Assembly (NCBI GenBank): GCA_023014365.1
Contig: JAEBUN010000017.1
Span: 372,001 to 436,000 of the forward strand
Length of the DNA: 64,000 nt
Reading direction: 5' to 3'
Origin: Lepiota brunneoincarnata
Taxonomy: Eukaryota; Basidiomycota; Agaricomycetes; Agaricales; Agaricaceae
The position numbers were made by a program, and so were the translations under genes. A model generated the notes under the pieces. It did not search any database and was not told the DNA's origin. It saw only the letters and a program-made list of their open reading frames with translations. Position 1 is the first letter of the stretch, and the number at the start of each line of letters is the position of its first letter. Shown here piece by piece: positions 43,801 to 56,053 of the stretch.

Positions 43801-46078
43801 ATGACAATCTCCAGCTCTGTCGGCGTAGGCTCCTTCCCATTCACTCTCGCATTTCGGCTCTGGTTATCACCAGAAGAATGATCGAGCAAAAGCATTTCCA
43901 AAACACCCTCCCAATCCTTCACAGCTTCTACCTCATCCCACAAAGCCTCAACGGCAAGGGTGACCCTCCCCTTCTTGTCCGTACCTACAAGCGCAAGGAC
44001 CTCCTTCCGCCGCGAGGCACGCCTCGAAGGACCGTCTGCCGATTCACTCTCGCCGCTTCCATTGGTACCACCAACAAGCACGTCATCTCCATTCTCCGAC
44101 TCCTCCGCATCTCCCGCAAGTTCGCTTAGAGTTTTACCCCAATTCTCAAACAAGGCCGCCAACGCCTTCAGCCCTATTCTCTCTTCATCCTTTTCCTGCG
44201 GCTCTTGTTTCCCTTTCTTCCTTCCTTTGCCCCTTCGTCCAAGTAAAATTCTCTCTTCAAGATTCTCCTTCCAAACTCGCTTGACGAATCCACCAACCGC
44301 CTTCCGAACCTTCACTTCTTCATCGAACACCAACAAACACAGCTTCTCGCGTTCCTCTTCCTCGAGCAACGAATGCGCATCAATTGCCTCGAGGACCTGA
44401 ATCACCGCCACACGAACCGAAAGCTCAACGTCGCTCGTCGCCATTTCCAACAGCCGGGGCTTAAAACGCTCAGTAAAATGTGTCAGAGAGCCAATGTAAT
44501 CCCCCTGGTCGTACACGAATGATAATGATTTGACTGCCTCCAGGCGAACGTGAGTGTTAGCATCAGAAAGCACCCAACCAACGTAGCGGAGGTACGATGC
44601 GTCAAGGAAATGGCCTGGATATTTGCTAAACCATAGACCGATCGCACGCACACACTCTGCCCGGATGTTGGGGTCCAAGTCGCGATATCGATGTACAAAC
44701 ACTCTGAACACAAAATTCAATGAGGTTGATGAAGGGAAACTCTGAGACAACCCACCCATCAACAATCTCTTTCAAGTATTCGGCCAATCTGGTTCTCCTT
44801 TCCCTAATTTCCCGAGCTTTTGCCTCAAGCCCCTTATCCCTAGCATTCGCGCCCTTGTTAGATCCCTTGCGCTTCTTTTCACCCTCCCGCTGTCGACTGA
44901 CGACCTCGGCTTCCTTATCAACGGCCGCGGCCGTGTCACACAACGATGTTTCGACTTCGAGCGCTACCACAGTTGCCGTATGTCGGAAACTCCGGATTTG
45001 AGAGGATGACATAGCGATAACCCATGCTTGAAGCGTCGGCATGAGGTCGGAGGTATACAACAGACCGAGGTCCGCAGCGGAGGTAACCAAGCGGTCGATA
45101 AATTCCGAAAGGGATCTACGAAACTTCTTGAAGATTGGAAGTTTCGATGTGAGCGGATAAACGGGTGAGTTTTCCTGCTTGAGCACTTCAGTAAAGTTGT
45201 CGAGAGCGTCAACTACACCATCGTAATCAATAGCTTGATTTGAATCGATGGAATCGTTGCAGCCGCAGGAGCGTAGGATGAGATTGATGAGTTCTGCTTG
45301 AGCAGCTTCAGGCGACTCTTTGAGTGAGCGAAGGAAGTCTTCAACCGTGTCTTGTAAAGCCGCAGCCGGATCGACGATAGCGTCTGAATGATGTAAAGTC
45401 TAGAGCCTATAAGCGTGAGGATAGAAAGATGAACTCACTGAAAAGAGGGTTATCCCCCAATATTTTGGTCTCTTTCGCAACCTGTTCAGCATCATAGGCC
45501 TCTCCTTCCTTCACACGTCGACCTCGCTTGCCGGAAGGCTTGCTCTGCTTGGCAGAAGCAGTGCCTTTTTGCTTACGGGGACGTTTTGACTTTGTCTTGG
45601 GTGATGCCTCGCCTTTGCTCCTTTTTGTGCCCTTGGTCCCCTTCGAAACTCCTTCGTCCTCCCCTTCAGAAGCATCGGCGTCACCTCCATCAGATGTATG
45701 ACCCCCCTCCTCCTCAGTTTCCGTGGTCCGAGGGCGTTTCGCAGGGGGTGCACCCCTTGATTTTGAATCAGCAGCCTTCCCCCGCTTCCGCTTCTGCTTC
45801 GGTGTGTGATGCACCTGGTCATTGCCTTCCTGTTCTTCCTCCGACTCTACTTCCTCATCCTCACCCTCATCTCTATCAGTAATGTCCGGGATGTCATCCC
45901 CTGCATCGGTTTCTGCGGGCCTACGCTTGCGTTTCACAGAACCAGATCCACCTACAAAATTAATCGGTCAACCAGGAAGCTTGGGGGGGAAGTATATACC
46001 TGTAGCAAATGGTTTTACTGATTTGCGTTCTCGCTGTGAACGTCGTGGGCCCGGAGTGCTTGTCGGAGTTTCGTCCAT
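40859..46078 (-). CDS. SCC3: Cohesin subunit SCC3/STAG
   Basis: Eight exons: 46000-46078, 45439-45951, 44756-45383, 43698-44703, 43482-43643, 42767-43421, 42070-42708, 40859-42011; about 1,610 residues. The N-terminus is basic (PGPRRSQRERKSVKPF) and then acidic/basic low-complexity. STAG helical repeats begin at NAIVDPAAALQDTVEDFLRS. The stromalin conserved domain is clear: VFVHRYRDLDPNIRAECV, LGWVLSD-like YLRYVGWVLSDANTHVRLEA, then KSLSFVYDQ. The C-terminus is Ser/basic-rich (VRRKRIRR). Scc3 binds the kleisin Scc1 and loads and holds cohesin on DNA. Exon phases agree except for single extra bases near 42975 (between ESL and RVWQMVEQ) and in the TTTT at 41270-41273. A gene this essential is unlikely to be broken, so I read these as assembly insertions. 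Confidence 0.93.
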
Positions 46079-46489
46079 AGATGTGGGCGGGAACAAGGTC
46101 GCGTCGAGGTCGCGTCGTGGCGGAGCCGTGACCCTGCTTATCTAATCTTAATCAAAACTTTCTCAAAGTCCCACCCGACAGGAAATAATACCGTATCGAC
46201 ACTATTGTCACTACCAGCATCATATCTACTCAATTGAGCTTGGAGTACACACATTCCTGGTCCCGAGTCATCGCCCTGCAGGTGAATATTATCAAGAATC
46301 ACTCCGACGGTGATCACGAGGACGGCTACATAGTAGAGCCGTTCCATATCCCCAAGAAGAACAGTAGTGTACAACATCAAGGACGACGGTGCTACAGTTC
46401 CATACTCCCTCCACTGGCCTATCCATTGGAGGGTCACCCAGCCTGTTGGAACTTAGTTGTGGCTTACTTGCTCGGAGTCTGGCGCTGGC

Positions 46490-47479
46490 ACTACCCCATC
46501 CATAACTTACTAGTCTGAGTATATACGCTCCTTACAGCGATTGTATCCGCTCCCCGCGATACGTCGACCTCGATGACACAGATCCGTCGATCGTATCCGG
46601 CTGGTTCTAAGACACTAGCAGTATCGTGACCTACTATTGTAAGTGCACGCTACGGAGCTTCAGTTAATGGTAGCCTTTCCATCGAATTCAATAGGGTGGT
46701 CTTTGCACTATCGAGTCTCGACTTCAGTAGGTGCTATAATACACGCAATGTCATTCGGGCCCCAGTTTTGAGAATTTCATTCCAAACCTATCCAATTGTA
46801 TGTACAACAGGAGTATCCTTATTCTGGATGGCCTGGATTCCTACGGAGCTTCAGAACGGGAGCACCGGCACATAACCCATTGATAGTCCAAGTTCTACTT
46901 TACGACCTCACCAGCAGAGCCCGGTCCATATACGCTCACCGTCACCTTCCTCGGGTCAGAAAATATGTACCACACCGCTTAATCTAGAATCAAAAAAGGA
47001 CGACACCTTTGCTCCGAGCTCAAACCATACCACACTAAATTCTACAGACAGGGGAAACTCTGCTGGAGCCTTCTCAGCAAATCAGCACGATCCCTAGGCG
47101 GAGTTCTTAGAGGTCTTGAGCTCCTCATCCTCCCTTGCAGCTGCTTTCCTCGTCCGACGAGTCGATAAAAAGGCTTCTCTTATCTAGAAGGGCAGAATAT
47201 GTCAAAGAATCAAGCACAGAACTCGACCTTCCAATGTTTTTTATGCAGAAATTTGAGGAAAGCGGTGAGACGCCTTCGGAAGAGCTAGAACTAGGCAACC
47301 GGATTGACGCAGTTCCCCAGCCTGTCCTTGATAGACCTTTGGGACTAGTGGCTTTATCATTAGCTAGAAAAGATGAGCAGAGCTGTGGATGGGAATATAG
47401 TATGCCAGCATGAAGATAGCGGAATACGATTACATGAATCCCTTGATAATATTCTACCTCCCTGCACTAGTGATTAGAT
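46490..47479 (+). pseudogene. Broken surface glycoprotein-like gene
   Basis: Pieces of a known agaricomycete layout occur in order but in shifting frames. After a hydrophobic start (LLTAIVSA), RYVDLDDTDPSIVSGWF stands near 46555. Later come a GPYTLTVTFLGSENM segment near 46925 and an Asn/Ser/Thr stretch. A weak membrane region and basic stop-transfer (FLVRRVDKK) are near 47150. The tail CQHEDSGIRLHESLDN-x-LPP ends at 47479. Such proteins have a secreted Ser/Thr-rich domain, one membrane helix and a cytosolic tail; their role is unknown. At least four frame changes and a stop exist, so it is decayed or badly assembled. The family idea is my inference. Confidence 0.45.
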
Positions 47480-48547
47480 GGTATGCGGGCGTTTTACTTT
47501 CGCTTGCAATACCACGGCAGATGGTAAAAGCAGAGCTCTCATTTCAAGTCAAGCCCGCATTCGTACGACGTACTATTCCAAGCCCTCAGCCAGGATATGC
47601 TAGTCTATCTATCTATATGTATAAACTTCTGCATTTCCCATGATCTAAATTCTATTGCTCAAGAGGATTTCGTGGGCCACTACCAGTGCCGCGGGTCCGA
47701 TTCACATGAACACGGTTGCAACACCTAGGCACACTCCAAGTGCAGGTAACGGGTCTGGCATCCCCAGTCAGCCTTTGTCAAAACTAGGGCCATTTTTACT
47801 TGATCTAGAAGATGCTGCCACTACCGAACAAAGTTTTTGATTAATGAGCACACACATAATAAATCACTCAATCAGAATACATAACCCTCGGACACCCCCC
47901 CCCCCCCGGCCTTTAGAAGCAAGGTGGTCAGAGGAACTTTGGACGTGGGCTAAGGCATTTTAGCACCAGCTTCTATAGGTTCGCGGCAGAGCCTAGAACG
48001 TTAGAATCCCGCCGTCGTTCCGCCCAACATCCACTCAAAAACGATTCAGCTTTTTGATACTTTTGGTGTTCTATATCAGGTCAACATTTGACACAAAAAA
48101 ATCACACCTCTATCAATTCTCCCCCCTGTTCACCCCAATCAGGCTCCAGCATCCGTTTACAAAGCGACCGCATTCCCGGGCGTTTTTTCTTGTTTCTCAA
48201 GCCACAATTCCATTCCTGATCCAAGCCCCCGGCAAACCCGAATCGAGACTCGTGCCCAGAAAGGGGCAAGGACTCACAAGTCAACAGATGGTATCGACAT
48301 CACACACCCTGACACCCTTACACACACAAATGGGATCAAATTATTAATACAGAGGAGTCTACTGATAGTAAAAATAGCAAATAAAGATCAAGTTAACCGG
48401 CGCCTGCCACCAAACATATGCCCATACAAGTCCTTGGAGATACAAGATTCCAAGATAATATACTTACATCAGTGTTGTCGGGTTTTCGCAGGGAGGGAAA
48501 GAAGAAAACTTTCTTCTCTTCTCCTCTAAGTCGGGAACGCCCCTCCA
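47480..48547. other. Intergenic region
   Basis: No protein-like frame. A run of about 12 C lies at 47886-47898. Confidence 0.4.
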
Positions 48548-50216
48548 CTAACTGAACCTCATATTACTCAGAGGCACACCGCCCGTCGTAAGCGTTGACG
48601 ACCCCTCGATCCTCGGCTCGGAAAACTCGCGAAGATGAAGTAACACCCGAGATGCCAATATTGAGCGGAGCATACGCGCGGCACTGTTTGTTGGAGAGAA
48701 AAGGACACAATTGTCAGAAGATTCTTTTTAACCTTTGTTTGCTTTGGGTTATTCGGTGTGTTCCTTACATCACAAAGAGAAATATGTCATCAGGCTGTCA
48801 CGTCAAACGTCAGTTCGGGCGAAATTGTGGGTACAATATTAGCCACTGAATTTGGGACGTACGACTTTGAATTGCACGGTTATCGACACGATGTCCAATA
48901 CTAAAATGACAGATGGGCGGGGGGAAGATATAAGGACCGAGATGGCAGAAAGAAGTAATGACATACAAAATAAGTAAACGTAGAAAAGAACACCTAAAGG
49001 GTAACTCGGTCAAAAATGCTGTGAGTTGCCAGATAAGCTCGTCGCACCTTCAGCGTATACATGTTTGATCAACTGCGAATGCCCGAATACAGACGTGTCT
49101 TGTGGTGAAACGTTCAGTCTAGCTCCAGTTGACGGGTACAGCGGCGCCAAGCAATGACTCACAGTCTCTGATAGTTGGATAAGCCATCAACCCGAGCATC
49201 CCTAAGGCGCCGTTCCGTGTGATCTACCAAGGATATCGAAAGGTGCATCAGACAGACTTACCAGCATCATATACGAGTAATATGGCATAATTGATCCACA
49301 AAGTCGAGTGTTGGATTGTTGCAAGACATCCGCCGAAGGGTAAGACCGAAAAAACTATCAAAGCAGGTCAGTAATCATAGTACTACCGACAGCAGAAGAA
49401 ACAACTTACATGTGAGAGGAGCGAGCATGCGATTAAATGTGAACATGCTATAGATGAAAGTGCCAACATAAACAGCTCCGAGCACCCCAACTACACATCT
49501 GTTCATTTTCCAGACCACACACGTACGCATGGCGAGGGTGTCTGAAGAAAAAAAAAATCAGTAACCGACAAACCGTACACCCCAAAAGCAAAACTCACAC
49601 TCGGAGGCATAGAGCGCGAGCGTATAGACGACTATTTTTTCCCCATCCAATAGTCAATCAATGCAAGCAAGAACCCCATTTGAGCCCGCCACTTACACCC
49701 TGTAGCCTGGAATAAAGGCTTGCAGCTGGATACTCGTACACCATACGTGCCTAAGAAATCGGTGAATTCAGTCTCTTCCCACTCGCTCCCATCGCGAGCA
49801 CCAACTCACGAAAGTAATTCAATATAAAGTCCACGATGGGAAGATACCGGTTTACAAAATACATCACTTTTGTGACGTTCCACTTTGAGAACCAGATCAA
49901 CGACACTTCAAGGTTGAAAGTGATAATCCATTCGTATACCTGTCAATGACGTTTAGCGTTGTAAATAGATGGATTTCAATATTACTCACGACGAGGAAGG
50001 TCGTGGCCACTGGTCGTTGGGTTGATTTTAGTCAAAAACCTGCAGGAGCACTACCAACTTAGGAGCTAGACAACGCACTGTCGATCCACTTGATGCATTT
50101 AGATTGATATCAGCCATAAATATCTCTAAACCAACGAGCTAAGATCTCACCTTCCCAATCGTGAGGTGGTAAAAGCCGCTATACAACGCTGTCCCTGGTG
50201 CTATCGTCGAGGCCAT
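48548..50216 (-). CDS. DUF6533-type multi-pass membrane protein
   Basis: ATG 50216 opens exon 1 (50151-50216). Many tiny exons follow. TTFLV|VYEWIITFNLEV-x-LIWFSKWN then VMYFVNRYLPIVDFI (49810-49939) is the DUF6533 signature. Next come CTSIQLQAFIPGYR, VVYTLALYASE, CVVGVLGAVYVGTFIYSMF, VFSVLPFGGCLATIQ and GVLFYVYLF, then the end MLRSILASRVLLHLREF, with a stop at 48548-48550. About seven membrane helices are expected. This basidiomycete family is large and uncharacterised. Introns are 45-80 bases. The exon just before the last does not join in phase as I read it, so the C-terminal region is approximate. Confidence 0.75.
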
Positions 50217-51594
50217 CTTACTTTCAGTGTCGCTGGGATTTGGTTTGGCGTGAGATCATGAGCGAGCAAACACACAAAGGGCCCTGCAACCTAAGCGAGG
50301 GGGGTCAAGTTTGTCGGACATTCTTTGCGGCTTTGCCCGTGAAAGGGTAGCACATGACACTTGCTGTCCTCGTCAACGAATGAGTTGTGTCTGGGAAAAA
50401 TAAGCATCAGTCAGTGGGTCGAAGAGTGTCGCCGTCCTGAAAGACGTGGGAAGGATAAAAGTCAAATATGGTCTCGAGATGAGAAGGGGAGCCGTCGGAT
50501 GGGGAAACTGCTCTGATGGACCAAACTTCCCCCCCGCAGAACTTAGTTTTCCCAGGAAATCCCGCTTTATCTCTCTCAACCATCCATCAAAGCTCAAACA
50601 ATTGTCTCGTGTGGATTCGGACGTTCTGCTCTGAGAAGCGGGCCTGCGACATCCTGTATTTTTGGCGACTAGGATTTTCTAGCTCTCCAGGAAATGCGCT
50701 TCACCTTGGGGCTGTTAGCCATGCTACTAAATACTTTTCGTTCTGAATTTGCCACCAAACGTCACAGTGGAAATTGATCGTAAGACTCCAGCGTTAAGTG
50801 GTCGGGTGGGGGTTGCCAGCCCCATAATCGCTGAGTGTAAAAACCCGGCCAAGGCCGAAGATGATAGTCCAGTTTTGGGCCTTCTGGCGTCAGATATCCA
50901 CTAACCCCAACGTGGGGGATATGACTCGGCTTCATTGCGGACCTGCAGACGGGGTTCTGATATTCTCGCACTCACAGAAGCCGAGTACTCCATATATTAG
51001 TGGTAGAGGGAGTGAACGTGGATTGTCAGGAGGCCGTGAGAGTTCTACGGGGATAAATATCTTTATCTTTTCCACTCCCATCATATCGTCCAACCGAGTA
51101 TCGCCCACCTCATCCCCAATGAAGGACATGGCCATATCAGTGGGTCTACTAGCTGTTCAAGGCACAGTTCGAAAAAACGCTGCAATAGCAACAGGCGAGA
51201 TTGCCTCCTTGCACTGAGCGTTGCTGGGGTGATTGGGCTTTGAACGGGCCGCAACACCCTCGAATGGGATAGATATCAACGTGCCACGTTCATTCAATTT
51301 GATAGATCCATATTTTATCCCTTGCCAGATAGCGATTTATCCCAAAGAATGCATCGCCCAAGTGAACCAGCGTTTGTTTGAAGAGGTCGAACGTGTCCCT
51401 ACCATCAACCAATCACGCGTCGACCTGGTAGGTCGTGTGCTAGCCATTTCATGACTGCGGCCCACTGCACGTTCCTCGGCACACGAGCAATAAACCAAAT
51501 TACGCTCCGATTCATTCAAGATACCACCCCAAGGGCGCTGACATATGAATCCATATAGGTTACTTTCAGGCCTCTAGGGTTCTGCTCCTACCAC
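50217..51594. other. Intergenic region upstream of the bHLH gene
   Basis: Two modest open frames (50932-51135 minus, 51233-51454 plus) have fairly natural composition but no domain. I see nothing that decides between a small gene and chance. Confidence 0.35.
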
Positions 51595-53025
51595 ATGTCT
51601 CTTCCCCACAAGGACCTCTACGCTGCGAGCTGTAACCCTCCACGACGTGCAAAGCGACCCCGCGCCGAGGCCAACCCACCTAACTCTACATCTCCTCGCA
51701 ACGCAGACGACACGCCCACCTCACCTGCTGTAGCCATCCAACCGAGACCAATCCTGCCTAAACGAGCGGCATCCTCCGGCAGACCAGGTAGCGGTCATAT
51801 GCCTTCTTCCGCTGGGTACGCTGCCGCCTCAGTTGCCATGGCCTCCGCTACTTCGAGTGAGGCGTCCTCAACGCCTCCAATGCCCCCCACCAGTCATCCT
51901 CTCAATAAACGTGGCCGGAAGCCTGGCCCCCTTTCCCGTTCGGCTAGAGAAGCACAGCGGAGATTGAATCACTCTATTATTGAGAAAGCCCGCAGGACCA
52001 AGATCAACAACGCTCTTGCAACACTGAAACAACTCGTGCCTCCTGATTACGGCAGGAACCCGAAGACGCTCGATGACAACGACTCTGACGATGGTGAGGA
52101 CGGTGATGACGACGATGTTGACTATACCAGGGAGAAGAAGTCAAAACCTAAGGCTTCGGGCAAGAAAGAGGAGAAGGAGAGAGAGTATAAGCTAGAGATA
52201 CTCGTTCGGACGGTCGCCTTTATGCAGGACCTCCTGCAACGCGTGGCCGTTCTTGAGCAGGCGACCCACACCTGTTCGGCCTGTGGCGCCGGCATAGAAA
52301 CAGAGCAGGCTAAGGCAGAGGCAGAGACAAGATACAGACAGGCTAGTTCCTCCGACACATCGGGTGATTCATACCGGGAGATGGTCCACCGCGCTAAACG
52401 TCCTCGCACGACAAACTACAATAGAAAGCCGGTCGAAGTTCCTTCACTGCCATGTGCATCATCTCAGGGACCAGCCCAGGAAAGTATCCTCCCAAGACAT
52501 CGCCTTCCCTCGATCTCGTCCTGGCTACCAGAGACTCTCCTTGACCCATCTCTCTTCAACGTCTCACCCTCAGCTCGCTCGGAGCACTTGAGGAACAAAG
52601 AAGTAGTTGCCCCCTTACAGCTTCCCACTCCTCCCTCCTCTTCCTTCTTCAATCCATTGCACCCGGCGGCTACTACTACCACCACTGCCACTACTGCCAA
52701 CACTGCGCCCACGACATTGCTCACGTTCCCGAAAACCAATAACCCCCAGAAAACGCTCTCCCCTACCCGTACTCCTGAAGATGAATCTGCTGCATCGATG
52801 CTCCTTCAGATCAGGGGTATAGGATCCTCACCCGTCTTCCGACCCTTACCACCTTCTGTCTTGTGCTTGGGACCCACGTCCACCATAGCTCCACCACTAC
52901 CTCCATCTGTTGCCAATGGGAGTCCTGATGCTACGCATGCCCCGATCAGAACGAGGCGCACGGAAGGGTTGGCGGTGCAGACGCCCGCGAGTTTACTAGG
53001 CTTGGTTACTGTTCCCTCAACTTGA
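51595..53025 (+). CDS. bHLH transcription factor
   Basis: An intronless ORF of 476 residues starts at ATG 51595. A GRKPGPLSRSAREAQRR lead (about residues 105-123) is followed by the basic region NHSIIEKARRTKIN. It has the His, Glu, Arg triad that contacts E-box DNA. Helix 1 is ALATLKQLVP, then an acidic loop (DDNDSDDGEDGDDDD) and lysine tract much longer than usual, then helix 2 KLEILVRTVAFMQDLLQRVAVLE. A CSAC pair follows at about residue 230. The C-terminal half is Pro/Ser/Thr-rich and likely regulatory (for example SISSWLPETLLDPSLF). It resembles the fungal Pho4/Ino4-like class only broadly, so I give no symbol. It acts as a nuclear dimer. A TTC-repeat tract follows the stop. Confidence 0.88.
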   Translation: MSLPHKDLYAASCNPPRRAKRPRAEANPPNSTSPRNADDTPTSPAVAIQPRPILPKRAASSGRPGSGHMPSSAGYAAASVAMASATSSEASSTPPMPPTSHPLNKRGRKPGPLSRSAREAQRRLNHSIIEKARRTKINNALATLKQLVPPDYGRNPKTLDDNDSDDGEDGDDDDVDYTREKKSKPKASGKKEEKEREYKLEILVRTVAFMQDLLQRVAVLEQATHTCSACGAGIETEQAKAEAETRYRQASSSDTSGDSYREMVHRAKRPRTTNYNRKPVEVPSLPCASSQGPAQESILPRHRLPSISSWLPETLLDPSLFNVSPSARSEHLRNKEVVAPLQLPTPPSSSFFNPLHPAATTTTTATTANTAPTTLLTFPKTNNPQKTLSPTRTPEDESAASMLLQIRGIGSSPVFRPLPPSVLCLGPTSTIAPPLPPSVANGSPDATHAPIRTRRTEGLAVQTPASLLGLVTVPST

Positions 53026-54004
53026 GGAATCGTGCTTGTCTGAAACTAAGTTTTCGATGGAAAGTCGGACTTTTTTCTTCTTCTTCTTCTTCTTCTAGAG
53101 TACCTTGTGTTGAATTAGAGGGGCATTTTGTGATTCCAGACCTGGATTAAAACACGAACGGTCGATTGATCTTGTCTAGAGGATATGATGGGCAACATCA
53201 CATGACTCGGGCGTGATGAAGTAAATCGGTTGAAATAAAAAGGGATTTGGGCACCTTCGGTGTATTTAGAAGATCTGTTTGAATACCTGTGTAAATCCCT
53301 TGTGCAGGTTCTCTTGCAAAAATAATTCAGAAAGAGTGAAACCCCTTTACTGCCCCAATTATTTTATTGCAAGCCAGATATAAGGATTAATTTTTAGATT
53401 ACATAGTAACATCTAATCTTAATTCATGACGTTGAGGGAAAAATGGCTTGTCGGGTCACACTTGTCACATATCATCATGTGATGTTGCGCATTCGCTCAT
53501 GGGTTCTATTTTACTATAAGAGGAAATTTTCGGCGTGGATCATATAATTATGTGAAATCCGATATCCACTCATTCCTCGCCTCGCCGTCTTTTATTATCC
53601 CAGGCGAACCGCAGATATCTATCAGAGAGGAAGTCCTGGAGCGGCGGTCATCGACTACGCACAATGCTACGTCAGAGTTTAAATGCCTGATAATGCAGAA
53701 GTAAATGCGCCGTAAGAACCAAGTTGTTAGCGAATACTATCACCGCTTCCAAAACCCCATAGAGCCCCTTTCTGGCGCTACTAACATCACAAATGAATAG
53801 ACGAGTAATTGATGATAACTATCAAGGCGGCAGGGCGGCATTTCTATACACGCTCCCCAACTACTCCAACAGCACCGCAGCTGGTGATCGCGACTCCGCT
53901 CGGTGGTGGATTAGGCCGACTTATGATGCATAGTTGCTTTTTCACTATAAAGGTAAAGAGACATGGCAAGGTCAATCCAACAAACTAGGTGAAAGAGCCC
54001 AAGG
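53026..54004. other. Intergenic region with TTC repeat
   Basis: A (TTC)n tract lies at about 53072-53096, shortly after the bHLH stop. The rest is moderately AT-rich without a gene. The promoter of the first oxidase gene is at its right end. Confidence 0.5.
53946..53952 (+). promoter_or_regulatory. TATA box of the first FAD oxidase
   Basis: TATAAAG lies 53 bases before ATG 54005. It is followed by agagacatggcaag, almost identical to the segment after the TATA box of the second copy, so the promoter was duplicated with the gene. Confidence 0.6.
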
Positions 54005-56053
54005 ATGAAATTCGGATACCTCTATACCCTTGCTGCTTTTCCCCTCGTCTTATCCCAAGGCACCCCTAACCGCCCAAACTGTCGATGCCTCTATGGGCAG
54101 CCTTGTTGGCCAAGCGAAGAAGAATTCACCTACCCTCTCAACCCAACTCTCCCAACCCCTCATCCGACCAGGTTCCTCCTGCCTCCGCTTGCTACCCCGT
54201 CAACAGTCCTTCTGGGAATTGCACTGAAGTCCAAACCAACTCGACCAATGGCAACTGGCGTTCGGACCAACCTGGTGCTTACCAGATCACCAACTTCGAG
54301 GCTTTTATCAACAAGAACGGCACTATCAGCGGGTGTTTCTTGAACACTACCCTTGGTTTGCCTTGTGAACAAGGAAACGTCCCTCTTATCGGTGTGGATG
54401 CTCGGACTGCAAGCGACGTGCAAGCAGCTGTCAAATTCGCAGCCCAACGTAACCTCAGACTTGTCATCAAGAATACTGGGCAAGTTCCATATTATGACCT
54501 CGAACAAAAATAGCTGGCTGATCGACACTTGTCATTACAGGCATGACTTTCTCGGTCGTAGTGCTGCTCGTGGTGCCTTCATGATATGGACCCACAACAT
54601 GAAGAACATTACATATAACGCAACGTTCATTCCGGAAGGTGGTTCAGACGAATGAAGCTATACCAGGTATGTATTCTCCTGAATGCCGGGGTGGAGTTAC
54701 TCAGGGTGTATCCCGAACAGCATTGACCCTCGGAGCCGGAGTGCAATGGGGAGAAGCCTATGCGGCTGCGGAACAACAGCAGCGCTTCATTGTTGGTGGA
54801 ATATCCACTGGTATGTCTGTGGGAGCTTCAGGTAGCTGGGTCATGGGAGGTGAACATAGCGGATTCTCCCCGAAATATGGTCTTGGTAAACTTCATTATC
54901 CCCGTTGACCGTCTGGTTTAATGACTGACCACTGCTTTCCGACTTTAGGTGTTGACAACGCTGTACAATTTACTATCGTTACAGCTAATGGCAAGCACGT
55001 CGTCGCAAATACCAACCGCAACCCAGATCTTTTCTGGGCACTCAGAGGCGGTGGAGGCGGTTCTTGGGGTGTTGTCACCTCTGTAACCTACTGAACTTAT
55101 GACCTCGTACCTTTAACGATGGCTGCGATAAACGTCACCTTCACCGACCCGCAAGCTGCCCAGAACATCACACCAGAATTCATTCGATTGCACCCCGTTC
55201 TATCGGATGCTGGTTGGGGTGGTTACTCATTCTTTTCTAACCAATCCCTCATGGCACTGTTCCTTGCTCCGAGCGTTTCTTGGGCGGACACAAACTCCAC
55301 TCTACTTCCTTTCGTTGATACTATCCGCAACACTACTGGAACGACTAATTTTCAATTTTTCACCGTGCCCCTTCGATAACTTCCACGCATGGTTGAGGAA
55401 TTCTTTCGGTGCCGCTGGCGGATCGGGGCAGGTCGGACTAAACGAAGAACTTGCCTCCCGGCTCCTCTCCCGCGAGGCCGCGAAACAACGACCAGAGGAA
55501 ACATCTCGATTACTTTTGAGTCTTGACGGTGTTGGTATCAAGTACGTATATAACGAGACTCCCCTAGAATCCTGACGATGATTCATCTCATCCCCCCCCA
55601 GTCATTAGTTTCGTAGCAGGAGGAGCCGTGTCTCGCGTAGATCCTGATTCTGTCGCCCTGAGCCCCTGGATGGCGTAAGGCAGTTGGCCTTGTAGCCACG
55701 GAGGGATTCTGGCAGGATGGGGACTCGGTCGAGGCCATACGCCAAGGTTCAACAACGGATCGCTCGATATGTTAGACAACTGGAACCGATTTCTCCCAAC
55801 TCTGCTACTTACATGAATGAAGTGCGTGGTAACTGGACTACCGCTAGTAGCCTCTCCAGGATTTACTGACATTTCTTTCGACCGTTTTTTTCAGGCATCG
55901 TTGTATGAGCCAGATTTTAGGAAGTCGTTCTTTGGTGGACATTATAATAGGTTAAGATCCATTAAACGACAGTATGATCCTGCTTCCTTGTTCTTAATTG
56001 CCGAGGGTGTAGGATCGGAAGACTGGAACGCGCTTTTGACCTGCCGTACTTGA
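54005..56053 (+). pseudogene. Secreted FAD-linked oxidase (berberine-bridge-like), decayed tandem copy
   Basis: The layout matches the copy at 57213: signal peptide (MKFGYLYTLAAFPLVLS), NCRCLYGQPCWPSEEEF, then NTGHDFLGRSAARGAFMIWTH, whose His is the expected covalent FAD anchor. [36 protein letters not shown] and the C-terminal substrate domain (HYNRLRSIKRQYDPASLF) follow. Lesions include two frame shifts near 54135-54170, one near 54650, an in-frame TGA at 55092 where the sister gene has CGA (VTY-x-TYD), and a shift near 55375. The first intron begins GC instead of GT (GG|GCAAGT); the sister has GTAAGT. GGEHS replaces GGGHS. It is probably a pseudogene. Confidence 0.85.

Noticed and set aside
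40859..46078. SCC3 as a pseudogene
   Set aside because: Apart from two single extra bases all eight exons agree in phase. Loss of this essential cohesin gene is unlikely.
47135..47413. 92-codon ORF as a separate small gene
   Set aside because: Its residues fit better as the cytosolic tail of the broken surface-protein gene, whose HEDSGIRL tail lies in the adjacent frame.
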